From assembly GCA_049999805.1 (NCBI GenBank), contig JBNGIO010003983.1, forward strand, positions 1-22,830: 22,830 nt of DNA. Reading direction: 5' to 3'. The position numbers and the translations under genes were made by a program. The notes beneath the pieces were generated by a model. The model was not told the DNA's origin, did not search any database, and was given only the letters and a program-made list of their open reading frames with translations. Each line of letters starts with the position of its first letter. The first letter of the stretch is position 1. This document shows positions 1 through 10,100 of this stretch, piece by piece. This stretch comes from Folioceros fuciformis. Its lineage: Eukaryota > Anthocerotophyta > Anthocerotopsida > Anthocerotales.

Positions 1-278
1 AACCCGGCTTAGGTCACCAGACCTAGGGGTACCCACAACCAGACCCGTCCTGTAAGAAGAATGCAAAGGAACAGATAATGACGCGTTAGGGTATGCTATA
101 AACAAACTTAACTTAGTTTTTTCGAAACTTAAACTAGTAAATAGGTTATTTACTAACTTAGACTAGAAAAGGGGGTTAATTCCCCATTTAGTGTGGTAGT
201 TAGGCTTTAACCTGAACAGACTTCCCAGTCTGTTGCTAGGGGCTTATTGGCAGGACACTGGCCAGCCCTTCTTGTACT

Positions 279-672
279 ATGGACCCTAAGAAATCTACAG
301 CCATTTTTGCTGAAGGCTCATCTCACGACGAGAAGCTCTGGCCTTGGAAGCTCATCTAGGCTCAAGGGCAGATCCTTGCCGTGACATTATGTCTGCACAA
401 GAATTTGTTGATTATGAGGTGACAAATGCATATGCTATCTTTTCTACTTCGAATGTAAATAGTACATGGGTTTTTGTTCAACATCCACTTGGAAATAAAG
501 TTACCGATTTTGAAAATTCTTTTGAAGAATATTATCAAGAAAGGCTTATTTTAGGTCGGGCTCAAGTGCAAGATGCATTTGGGATCATACTCATGTTTTT
601 AGAGCAACAACAAATGATATAATGTCTACACTTAGAAATTTGGAACAAATTGAGAAAGAAATTTTAAAGTAG
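279..672 (+). pseudogene. Broken AT-rich coding remnant, family not recognised
   Basis: Three overlapping reading frames continue one another. The first starts at an ATG at 279 (MDPKKSTAIF...) and stops soon after 350. The second is open from 314 to 622 and contains EFVDYEVTNAYAIF and FEEYYQERLILGRAQVQDAF. The third is open from 580 and ends at TAG 670-672, with TNDIMSTLRNLEQIEKEILK. The handovers near 335 and 580 look like two frameshifts in one ancestral frame. The end is hydrophilic and could form a short coiled coil. Codons are AT-rich, unlike the two genes downstream, which suggests a mobile or foreign origin. I do not recognise the family. It could instead be chance open frames in AT-rich DNA, although the Glu/Lys-rich content and the smooth frame handovers argue mildly against that. 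Confidence 0.4.
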
Positions 673-911
673 GTTAGGTCCTCTTTGAAACAAGTAGAAG
701 CAATTTTTTGAGACTAATTTAAAAGTTAATTTCTTATTTTATTTATTTTAAGTTATTATAATATTAATTATTATAATGATTATATTTATATGTTCAACCA
801 AATATAAAATAATAAATCAAAAATATAAAAAACTATATTTCATAATTTCCATATTTCAAATAAATTTCTATTTTATTTTTTATTTTTGATAAATAATTGA
901 ATTCTCTAATT
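673..911. other. Very AT-rich spacer
   Basis: This is almost pure A/T with many TTATTTTA and ATAAT runs and no sustained open frame. It follows directly on the broken frame at 279-672 and ends just before the inverted repeat at 918. Composition changes sharply to about 50% GC beyond 970, so the AT-rich block and the remnant before it may be one inserted unit. Confidence 0.6.
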
Positions 912-917
912 ATTAGA

Positions 918-970
918 CCTCCCTAAATGTTACCCAATGCCCTACTCCCAAGGGGTAACATTTAGGGAGG
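918..970. repeat. Perfect 18-bp inverted repeat (hairpin)
   Basis: The arms CCTCCCTAAATGTTACCC (918-935) and GGGTAACATTTAGGGAGG (953-970) are exact reverse complements, separated by a 17-nt loop. The element sits at the boundary between AT-rich DNA on the left and GC-balanced DNA on the right. It could be a remnant of a small foldback or MITE-type element, or an insertion scar. I see no flanking target-site duplication. Confidence 0.8.
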
Positions 971-1736
971 GTGGACGAAAGCTTAAGAGGCAAGCGCGAA
1001 AACCTGCCTCCATCGGCATGAAACTGTTTCGCGCCTGCCTGCATTGGCATGAAATTGCGGGGCATAATGGCGTACTGGAATTTGCCAATCTGCCGTTTGC
1101 CACAAACGCGCCTCTCCAAATGACACTCCCGTGTCATGGAGGCCGGATGACATACCCGAACATATTTCGGCAGCCAAACGATATTCCGTTAGGCTGGCTA
1201 GCCTAACTGTGAGTGGACATCATACATCAGAGCTATTCACTTGTTAGATCACTAGTATTTAACTACACATCGTCCAAGGCGCGCGCGGCCATATTCAAAC
1301 CATCCGCGGCTGCGTCGCCTCTTCCGGTTCCCCTATGTCAGAAAGTTGAGAGGACACCAGTCCCGTATCGTAACAAAATCATGAAGGTCCGCACTTTCGC
1401 ACTTTTAGGCATTGGAGTCAGCGCAGTAGCAGAGGGGTGCGTCGACGCCGCATCCACGCTGTAACGACGCACGTTGTCGCCAGCTCACTCGTCCTCTGTC
1501 TTTTCTGCAGACGTCCAAATTTGCCTATTTGTATGCTTACCTTGTAAATCTATCAGATGGGAAGGGTAGAGTAGCATGCCTTGTATTCACTAAGGCTTCA
1601 ATCCCAGCCATGTTCTGAAGGGAACTGATTGGATGCCCTTCGCAGCTTCCAGAGGGAAGTCCACACCTGCTTTCGGTAGTCTGCATTCTTCAGGGTCAAG
1701 TCGATACGCGTAAGAGGTCTGGTAGGAGGGAGCAGA
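971..1736. other. Intergenic region upstream of the receptor kinase
   Basis: No convincing gene is present; the open frames here are short and lack recognisable motifs. Two imperfect direct repeats of 24 bp, beginning CCTGCCTCCATCGGCATGAA (1003-1026) and CCTGCCTGCATTGGCATGAA (1034-1057), lie 31 bp apart. The last few hundred bases before 1737 presumably hold the promoter and leader of the receptor kinase, but I see no clear TATA box. Confidence 0.5.
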
Positions 1737-4355
1737 ATGACATTCGTCCTAGCTTTATTTGGTCTTTTTTCCATTCAGTTGCAGCTCCGAGCTGGCGAAG
1801 CGCAGCAAACCTATCCACCACCCACCGCCGTCGACATGGACCATGCTAGCCTCAAGGCTTTTCTTATGAATCAAACATTGGATGTGGAGCAGGTGGCTAA
1901 TCCCTGTAACTGGTCTGTGTGGGTGCAGTGTAAGTATGTCCCAAAAACGACTGGCGAGAGGAGGATTCGGAAACTTACCATATCTGGGGCCCGGCTCAAT
2001 GGGAGCATCCCAGCGGGCACTATCGGCAATCTTAAGGCGCTTGAGTACCTTAACCTATCTCACAATTGCCTGCTGGGTACGATTCCGGAGGATCTATGGG
2101 GCCTTCCAAACCTGAGTTCCTTGGACCTTGCAGAAAATCGGTTGGCCGGTAATCTTTCTCCTCTTGTAGGGAAAGCGTCGTCTCTTCGCACACTTAATCT
2201 CTCAGCCAATATGTTACATGGACCTATTCCTCTGGAGATAGGTCATCTATCCGGTCTTCAGCATCTAGACGTTGGAAGGAATCCACTGGGAGGCTTTATA
2301 CCTCCAGAGCTCTTCAATTGTACAAGGCTGAAGAACTTGGATTTATCGGATGCAAACCTCCAAGGTCCAATTCCTCGTGCTCTAGGGGATGTACTTGCTC
2401 TTCGTGATGTCAACCTGTCTGGCAATTCACTGACGGGCCCAGTTCCAGACATGTCAAGACTTCAAAGGCTGACATCGTTCTCAGTGTCAAGCAATGTCCT
2501 ATCTGGAGAATTGCCGACAAACTTGTCTGGTAGTTTAAGGACCCTAGATCTCAGTGCGAATGGCTTTGAGGATGTGATCTCTAACTTCCCACATAGCTGG
2601 CTTTTGCTTGAGTACCTTGATCTGTCATATATTCCTGGTCTGGGTGTTGGCGGGTTCCCTTTGAATCTAGGATGCCTTTCAGCTCTTAGATATCTCAGCA
2701 TCTCATGGAGTAGCTTTTCTGCAGGCACTTTTCCTGCAATCTTTGAGCTTGTGAACCTGACACATCTGGATTTGGCGTCATGTAATCTTGTTGGGAGTTT
2801 GCCTGCTGACCTGGACAAATTAACGAACCTTGAGGCTCTGAATCTCTCAGAGAACAATCTGTCAGGTGTCATCCCTGTCCAGTTGGGCAGTTTGTCGAAA
2901 CTTACAAGTCTTGATCTCTCACACAATAGTCTATATGGATCTATTCCCTCGCAGCTTGCTAACTTGACTTTGCTAACCAACGTCAACCTGTCGTTTAACA
3001 ATCTAAGTGGACCCATTCTCCAACAATGGACGAGGTTTGATGACTCTTCGTTTGAAGGCAATCCTTTGCTCTGTAGTGGAAGGTGTCAGAGGGGTACTGC
3101 AGGTGCCCCTACTTTTTCTGGGGAGCCGGAAAGTTTGCTTCCACCAGCTGCACACCCTAGGCACCGTTTGAAAGCAGGAATCCTTGTGGGTATTGTTGTC
3201 GGGAGTCTCGCTTCTGTTGTTGTGATGTTTGCTCTTGTGTGTTGGCATAGAAGAGTCTTAAACAAGGCTACCTCACCTGAGTTGGTAGTCAGTCCTGCAG
3301 TTTCAACAGTCTCTGAGCGTCATCTCCCAGCTCGGGATCCTTGTTCTGCTGGCTCACGATCTTGGCTGACGGGAGTGAAGGACCCGAGCACTGTCCCTGT
3401 GACATTTTTGGAGAAACCGCTCTTGACTTTTACCCTTGCTGATCTCTATGCGGCTACCTCCACTTTTAGTAAGGACGCACAAATATCAGAGGGGAGACAT
3501 GGACCTGTCTACAAAGGGATTCTGGGAAACGGTGTCGTTTTGGCCATCAGGGTTCTATGTGACGGGGGATTCCACTCAGAGCAAGAAGCAGCTGCCCAGC
3601 TGGAAACGCTGGCCAGAGTAAGGCACACAAATTTGGTGCCCTTAGTTGGATATTGTGTAGTAGGCAAGCAAAGGCTACTAATATATGATTTTATAGTGAA
3701 TGGAGATCTACATAGGCGACTGCATGACCTGCCCGAGGGGATAGCCAACATCGACGACTGGAGCATGGATACTTGGGAGCAATTGGAGGGAGATGTATGT
3801 GGGGATACTTTTGATTGGCATTTAAGGCACAAAATTGCGCTTGGTCTGGCTAGAGCCTTGGCATTCCTACACCATGGATGCTCGCCTCACATAGTTCACT
3901 GTGCAGTCAACTGCTACAACGTCCTGCTGGACTGCAATCATGAGCCCTATCTTGCAGATTGTGGGCTTCGCAGTTTAAGGGCTGCAGGAGACCGCAGTTC
4001 TTGTGCTACCCAAAGTACCCCTGGCTACATTCCACCTGAGTATGCTAGAACTTCTGAACCAAGTACAAGAGGAGATGTGTACAGCTTTGGGGTCGTTTTG
4101 CTCGAACTTGTTACAGGTAGACGGCCAACCGGACTTGTCTCCTACGACAGCTGTGAAGGGAATCTGGTTTGCTGGGTGCGATCCTTGATTCGTGAAAATC
4201 AAGGATACAGGGCTCTGGATCCCAAGGTTACGCGCGACGGGCCACTGCCAGAGATGCTTGAGGCGTTGAGAATTGGTTACCTCTGCACCGCCGATGAGCC
4301 ATCCAAAAGGCCCTCAATGCATCAGGTGGTCAGGCTGTTGAAAGATATCCTGTGA
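1737..4355 (+). CDS. LRR receptor-like kinase (At2g24230-like), probable pseudokinase
   Basis: This is a single-exon 872-aa plasma-membrane receptor-like protein. Residues 1-22 look like a signal peptide (LALFGLFSIQLQL). A Cys-pair N-cap (C57, C65) precedes about 15 plant-type LRRs at roughly 78-427 with repeated NLSxNxLxGxIP signatures, then a second Cys pair (C446, C450). The membrane helix is about 480-502, followed by basic HRR. The kinase-like domain covers about 583-872 and keeps a glycine loop (G586, G589), N728, D741 and PPE at 766-768. Three canonical motifs are altered: the VAIK lysine is Arg605, HRD is H721-C722-A723, and DFG is D741-C742-G743; the usual Lys after HRD is N725. Order, length and the GYLCTADEPSKRPSMHQVV C-terminal motif match the At2g24230 type as I know it, which has intact VAVK and HRD. 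I infer ligand perception or scaffolding without normal phosphotransfer. The ATG at 1737 is chosen because it directly precedes the signal peptide. Confidence 0.93.
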   Translation: MTFVLALFGLFSIQLQLRAGEAQQTYPPPTAVDMDHASLKAFLMNQTLDVEQVANPCNWSVWVQCKYVPKTTGERRIRKLTISGARLNGSIPAGTIGNLKALEYLNLSHNCLLGTIPEDLWGLPNLSSLDLAENRLAGNLSPLVGKASSLRTLNLSANMLHGPIPLEIGHLSGLQHLDVGRNPLGGFIPPELFNCTRLKNLDLSDANLQGPIPRALGDVLALRDVNLSGNSLTGPVPDMSRLQRLTSFSVSSNVLSGELPTNLSGSLRTLDLSANGFEDVISNFPHSWLLLEYLDLSYIPGLGVGGFPLNLGCLSALRYLSISWSSFSAGTFPAIFELVNLTHLDLASCNLVGSLPADLDKLTNLEALNLSENNLSGVIPVQLGSLSKLTSLDLSHNSLYGSIPSQLANLTLLTNVNLSFNNLSGPILQQWTRFDDSSFEGNPLLCSGRCQRGTAGAPTFSGEPESLLPPAAHPRHRLKAGILVGIVVGSLASVVVMFALVCWHRRVLNKATSPELVVSPAVSTVSERHLPARDPCSAGSRSWLTGVKDPSTVPVTFLEKPLLTFTLADLYAATSTFSKDAQISEGRHGPVYKGILGNGVVLAIRVLCDGGFHSEQEAAAQLETLARVRHTNLVPLVGYCVVGKQRLLIYDFIVNGDLHRRLHDLPEGIANIDDWSMDTWEQLEGDVCGDTFDWHLRHKIALGLARALAFLHHGCSPHIVHCAVNCYNVLLDCNHEPYLADCGLRSLRAAGDRSSCATQSTPGYIPPEYARTSEPSTRGDVYSFGVVLLELVTGRRPTGLVSYDSCEGNLVCWVRSLIRENQGYRALDPKVTRDGPLPEMLEALRIGYLCTADEPSKRPSMHQVVRLLKDIL

Positions 4356-5318
4356 GTTCCACGTGTCGTTCGATCACCTGCCAAGACAAAAACGTTGCTA
4401 ATATTCAGACATGGTTCATGACTTTGGATGATGGTGGACTTGGTGAAACCATCTGTTGCGGTCCTTCTGTTCAAAGATCAGCCTTAAGCACACTATCCTG
4501 CCGGTCTGCCCAGCGCATCGGTATGCGGCCTTCCCGTCTTCAAGGACGTGCGGTTGGTCCAAGACCCATAGTGGTGTAATGACGCATAATCCTAGTTCAC
4601 TAAACGATGTGTACAACCCTGCTATGGTACGAGGCCGTCTGGCTGCCGGTGTCCGCCTAACCAATATAGAGTGTTACGTATTATCGAAGTGGAACCTGCA
4701 CTCGCTCGTGGTGCCATCAGTTGACACTGTGAGAAAAATCAACCGTGGCGCATGCCGCGATGCAGTATCCAGACCGTCCATGCAGTAAGGAGTCGAGAAA
4801 AACTGCCTTTACTCATGTGTCCACATGGCTGTGCAATTTCGTTGAAGTAGGCTCCTAAGGAATTTTGTTCGCGAGCAATGTGATCTTCTGTGCATGATGT
4901 GGTGGAGAAGCTATTGCCCGTTGTCGACCATACCTCAGTCTACGTTTCTGGGAGCTCACGTGGCAGGATTACTGGCCAGGAGCCAACTATGTAGGATGTT
5001 GAATTCCTCTAGCTTTATGCACTAGCTAGTCCTAGCGGTTGGTTAGCAGCCTCCATGGAACCACGGTTCCAATGACAGCTAGGATAGCAGCAGAACATTT
5101 GACAAATTCGTCAGATCTTGTACTGAGCGGCCGATTCGATCACAGGAGCCTTTCCGGGACTGTGCAGCAGCTTACCTCCCATTTATCACTGATAATAGGC
5201 TCGCACAGCGAGCCTGTTCGCATGGGGCGGGCTTGTCTTTTCACTTTTCCGTATTACCGTGGCAAATGAACCCTTCGAGGCAAGAATTATGGATTGGTAA
5301 AATGGCAAGGCATGCATC
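4356..5318. other. Intergenic spacer between the receptor kinase and MOR1
   Basis: The stop codon of the receptor kinase is followed by about 1 kb without a supportable gene. The open frames here are short, overlap on both strands and carry no motifs. The first part should contain the 3' UTR of the kinase gene and the last part the MOR1 promoter. I see no obvious repeat. Confidence 0.6.
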
Positions 5319-5325
5319 TATAAAA
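5319..5325 (+). promoter_or_regulatory. Candidate TATA box for MOR1
   Basis: TATAAAA, preceded by GCATGCATC, lies about 320 bp upstream of the MOR1 start codon. It would place transcription start near 5350 and give a leader of roughly 290 nt. It is the best TATA match in the 1.3-kb spacer, but the assignment rests on sequence and position only. Confidence 0.45.
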
Positions 5326-5438
5326 TCGACCTCCCATTTTCCGACCGTTTCTATCGCTCTTCAAATAAAGGTCCCGGTCTCCGGCTTTGCACTACTGCAG
5401 GTAGTAGCTAGAGCGAGTTGAGAGAGCCATCTTTTCCG

Positions 5439-5615
5439 ATGCACCAGCGCTGGGTTGATACTACCCTTGTAGAGACTGTATCGAGTTTACGGCTAAGTTT
5501 CGAACCGGAAACCGTGTATGTCGTGTGTCTCAGTCTCAAGGCGCCCATCTGCGGAGAGCACCTCTTGGTGACCGGCCCCTTGCAAGGAGCTCGCCCATGC
5601 TTTTTCTTGCAGTAG
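5439..5615 (+). promoter_or_regulatory. Upstream ORF or possible leader intron before MOR1
   Basis: A 58-codon ATG-initiated frame (MHQRWVDTTL...) lies within the predicted MOR1 leader and ends 29 nt before the main ATG. An alternative is a leader intron: GTATGT at 5516 is a good donor and TTTTTCTTGCAG ending at 5612 a good acceptor, giving a 97-nt intron of the size seen in the rest of the gene. Splicing it would remove the end of the upstream frame. The sequence alone does not decide between the two. Confidence 0.3.
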
Positions 5616-5644
5616 ACAGTCGTTGATTGCTCGGTCTTGCTGCA

Positions 5645-7155
5645 ATGTCGGAAGATGAGAAGATTCTCAAGGAAGCCAAGAAGTTGTCATGGGAGGAGAG
5701 GCTGGGACACAAAAATTGGAAAGTTAGGAACGATGCCAACATTGATCTTGCTGCTTTGTGCGAGGCCATTCTCGATCCGAAAGACCCTCGATTGAAAGAG
5801 TTTGGTGAGTGCCTGGCTTCCCACCTTCGGCGCCCTAACATGACCTGGCTTCTGTCGGTGAATAATACTCTGATGCTTGTGTGTGTCATTCCTGCAAACT
5901 CATCCTAGCTTGCGGTGCAGGACCCTTGTTCAAGAAAGCCGTGTCAGACTCAAATGCCCCTGCGCAGGAGAAGGCTCTGGATGCAGTCATTGCATATCTT
6001 AAAGCTGCTGATGCTGATGCTGCCAGGCATGATACTCACGCAATCCTTTGCCCGACATTGTTTGCAGCTTTGTTGGAGTGACGTCTTAGACCAAAATTGG
6101 AGGTTCAGAATTTGTTTACTGTACATTTCTTGTTGATTTTCCTTCCCCACATCTTGGTAAGTTGTGGGTTCACGTCTTTCGTGTATCACTTGATGTAGGG
6201 ATCCTAAGCCACCGATCCGCTTGCAGGTATGCGAAGGAAATATGTGATGCCATTGTGGGGAAGTGTCTCACTGGCCGTCCCAAGACAGTTGAGAAGGCGC
6301 AGACTGTCTTTTTGCTGTGGGTTGAACTGGAGGCTGCAGACACTTTTCTGGTAACGTTTGTAATAATCGTGCATGTACCCTGACATCTCATCTTCCCGAT
6401 CACATGGGACATGTTGCGCACATTGCAGACACCAGATCCTGTTGTGAAAAATAAATTTGAATTGGCCTAGTGGTCGTCTTTGACCATGTATCTGGGGTAT
6501 GACATGAATCATTTGCTAGGATTGTTGATCTATTTGTGTGTAATGTTGCAGGATGCTATGGAGAAAGCTGTAAAGAACAAGGTTGCAAAAGCTGTTGTAC
6601 CAGCCATTGATGCGATGTATCAGGCTATCAGGTATTGGACACGGGTTTGTGGTCTTGTGTCTTATCAAGCATGTCCCTGGCTGGTCCAGGTTTGTGAATA
6701 TCATATAGCCAACTTTCCGTTTGTGGTCCGATACTTCTTCCACCTTGTCAAATATTTCCTTCCACTCTTATTCACAGTTTGTTCGGCACAAAAGTGGTTC
6801 CTCCCAAGAAAATCTTGAAGATGCTTCCTGACCTTTTTGATCATCAAGATCAAAATGTTAGAGCCTGTGCTAAGGGGTTGACAATTGAGATGTGCCGCTG
6901 GATTGGCAAGGACATAGTGAAGTCGATCTTGTTTGAGAAAATGAGGGACACGATGGTATGTTCTGCGAATGTGGGTTGTATTGATTGCTCCTCTCTTTCT
7001 CTCTTGTTTTTTACGTACATATCCTATGAACTGCATATCTGGTTGAGATGCCTGCATGGCTATTGAATCTGTTCTTGTTCAACTGCTCAGAAAAAGGAGC
7101 TGGAAGCTGAGATGGATGCAGTCACTGGGGTTTCCAAGCCTTCACGGAAGATTAG
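5645..7155 (+). other. MOR1: MOR1 TOG1 block, exons 1-6
   Basis: Exons: 5645-5804, 5921-6026, 6227-6350, 6552-6631, 6778-6955, 7091-7155. They encode residues 1 to about 237, the N-terminal HEAT-repeat TOG domain that contacts tubulin. Recognisable pieces are WEERLGHKNWKVRNDAN (first helix pair), GRPKTVEKAQTVFLLWVELE, KNKVAKAVVPAIDAM, FGTKVVPPKKILKMLPDLFD and CRWIGKDIVKSILFEKMRD. Exon 5 is confirmed by its open frame continuing from the 6778 acceptor. Exons 6 and 7 form the acidic linker to TOG2. Confidence 0.93.
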
Positions 7156-10100
7156 GTCAGTGAGCTGCATATCCCATGAACGTATGCAGGGGCGTTTGCT
7201 GCGAGATGGGATTGTTTTAAGATGTTGAATTGTCTCCTGCACTAGGTCAGAGCAGGAGAAGGAACTTGAACTAGAGCCTGTTGTTGATTGCCCACAAGAC
7301 GGACACATAGATGATTCATCTATTGGGGGTAGGTCTCCTCTGTGTTGATCCCGCGTGGTTGCTTCATATTACGTGGGATTTACATCATTCTTCCTTATGC
7401 ATCCTTTTTCTTATGCCAGGCTTGGCAAATGTTGACGAGTATGAACTTGTTGATCCTGTGGATATTTTGACACAACTGGGCAAGTCCACCTTCTGGGAAG
7501 GAGTAGTAAGTCGTGTGGTTATTGCAGTCCAAATGGAAGTTCTGTGCATGATGCTGGAAAGTTGTCGCATGATAGCTAGAGTCCATTATCAGATGAGTAT
7601 TCTGACTTTGTTGGAAAATTTCTGTTGTATGCCATCCTTGGAAGCAATTCTGTCATCTTATTTTCTGCTGCAATTTGTGTTTCAGAAAGCCTCAAAGTGG
7701 TCTGAGCGGCGTGATGCTGTTGCGGAACTAACCAAGCTTGCCTCAGTGAAAAGGNNNNNNNNNNNNNNNNNNNNNNNNNNNNNNNNNNNNNNNNNNNNNN
7801 NNNNNNNNNNNNNNNNNNNNNNNNNNNNNNNNNNNNNNNNNNNNNNNNNNNNNNATCTTTGTGGTTTCCCTTCTATCTAAATCTTACTAATTTTGAAGCA
7901 GCTGTCTGTAATCTGGGCTTAAGTGAACAGTAAAAGTTGACTGGAGCTATTTCGGTTTGTCTCAGCTTATTATGGATGTGAACATAGCTGTCGCTGTGGA
8001 AGCAGTTCAAGCAGCTGGCAATCTGGCAAGAGGACTCCGTAAGGACTTTGCCAGTGGTGCAAGGCTGTTGCTTCCCCTTTTGCTGGTACTATACCCGTCT
8101 GTAAAGTTGTTTTTCCCTTGTAGGAACTTGCATGATTATATCTGATTTTGTATTATTTTTATCAGGATAAGCTGAAAGAGAAGAAGCAAGTGATGGTTGA
8201 TGCTTTGTCTCAAACACTTCAAGCCTTGCACAAGGGCGGTTGCATACAGCTTTTGGACATTGTTGAAGGTTCTTCCATGCTTATCCAAAGTTTCATTCCT
8301 TGGCTGGTTTCTTCAACTTTTGCAGACTGAGTGATTCTGGCTGGCATGTACTGGCAGAGCTAAGTGATTGATTGACAGCATTATATAAAATCAAGTGGAT
8401 TGATTTATTGATGCATCTGGCCTGATCGCATGTGCAGAGGTGAAGGTTGCAACAAAGAATAAAGTGCCCTCTGTGAGATCACTGTGCTTGACTTGGCTCA
8501 CGTTCTGCATAGAAACAAGCAGCAAGGCTCTTGTGTTAAAGCTGCACAAGGACTATGGACCTATTTTGATGGAGGTCAGCAATGCCCCTCCTATAAGATG
8601 GTGGCTCTTTACTGTGCAAGTGTAACTGTATGCTGTGGTTTCCATATGCGTAAGTAACTGATTCTGTGTGGATAATGAGGTATCTTTTGTAGTGCCTTGC
8701 GGATGGGACACCTGAAGTTCGTGATGCAGCTTTTTCTGCCCTTGCTGCTGTTGCAAAGGTAAGCAGGTGAACATGTATTGAAGAACGGTTGAAACGATTT
8801 ATGGGCTGTTAAGCATGGTTGTTTTCTCTTTCTTGATTGGGAAATGTATGGACTGTACTAGAAAGAATGTGTTTGTCGTTGTGAAGGCTTTGATTTGACC
8901 CTGTAAATCTGTACAGTCAGTAGGAATGCGACCCCTGGAGAGGACTCTGGAAAAACTTGATGATGTACGACGAAAAAAACTCGTAGAAATGATCGGTTCA
9001 AATGAAGGAGGTGCTCCCTCTACCTCAGGCGCAGGTAGCCAACACTTATGGTTCAGCTTTTTTTCTTTGTAGCTGAGTCTTACTTCTTACCACTGTTGGT
9101 TTCACTTTTGAACACATGCTTTTGACAGTGTCCGCCAGAGTCGGAACTGCCAATCCAGCGGCTTCTGATGAGGTGGGTGCTGTGCGGTGATACTTTTGTA
9201 CCAACATTGAATCTCTGTAGAGTCACTTAATTCAGTCTGTGGCAGATTGTGGGTGCTGTGCCAAAGAAGTCTGCTGCAAGCCTACTGTCTGGGAAAAAGT
9301 TGGTTTCTGGTATTGCAGCAAGTGTAAGCCTGCAATTCCCTGTGTTCCTCCCAAATCCATGTTAACTCATTGAGAGGCATCTGCTTCACCTCACAAGTCT
9401 CTTGCTTTTGGTAGAGTACGAAGAGGAGTGCACCAGTTAGGCCCAGCACTGCAAAGAAACCAGACATTGTAGGAAAACATCTGGCGGCAACAGAGCCGCC
9501 TGAGGATCTCGAGGTATGGTTTATTGAAGAGCCCCGTAACAAAAGCTGATGATGGCCGGGGATTCGTTTGAGGTTTCTGTCGCTGGTTCTCTGTTGGTTG
9601 GGATATCAATTCATTGCATGAAATAGACCTTTGGGCATGTGACAGCCCGGTTGCATAAGCTTAGAAGAAATTGAAGTCCGATTGGGAAATCTCCTGGAGA
9701 TGGATGTGCTTTTGAAGTTGAAGAGTTCAAACTGGAAAGAGAGACTGGAAGGTGAATCGGTTTTTGTGGTTCTAATTTTGGTTCTTGGTTGCAAATAGTG
9801 TTGCTCACTGGCTGTTGCCCTGGGGAACCATTGAATGTAATTCACTATTGTGCTGTGTAGCAATTACTGTCTTGAAAGGTACGGTGGAAGGTCTAGGCGA
9901 TGTACAGCAACATGCTGAATTACTTATTCGGCTTATTTCCTTGTTGCCCGGGTGGTCTGAGAAGAATGTACAGGTTATCTTCAGATTTTGGCTGACGCCT
10001 GAAACTCTGTACTTGTGTTGTTAGGTGGATTCTGATATGTGGCAATGTGTACTTGCTGGTTTCCTTTTAGCTCCCTCTCGTTTCAATTGTTCACCATGTA

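Noticed and set aside
913-1206. Overlapping short frames on both strands over the inverted repeat
   Set aside because: They include the hairpin arms, overlap each other and contain no motif.
1213-1464. 83-codon plus-strand frame upstream of the receptor kinase
   Set aside because: It has no recognisable domain, no coding-like conservation that I can see, and is an ordinary length for chance open frames in this region.
2462-3061. 199-codon minus-strand open frame inside the receptor kinase
   Set aside because: It is an antisense shadow of the LRR array; the repeated codon pattern of LRRs commonly keeps the opposite strand open.
4352-4788. Short overlapping frames after the receptor kinase stop
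   Set aside because: Both strands are open for 75-110 codons without motifs; this is most likely 3' UTR and spacer.
9879-9973. Shorter version of MOR1 exon 19 using the TTGAAAG acceptor
   Set aside because: It is phase-compatible but deletes six residues from a conserved helix; the acceptor at 9860 restores the family length exactly.
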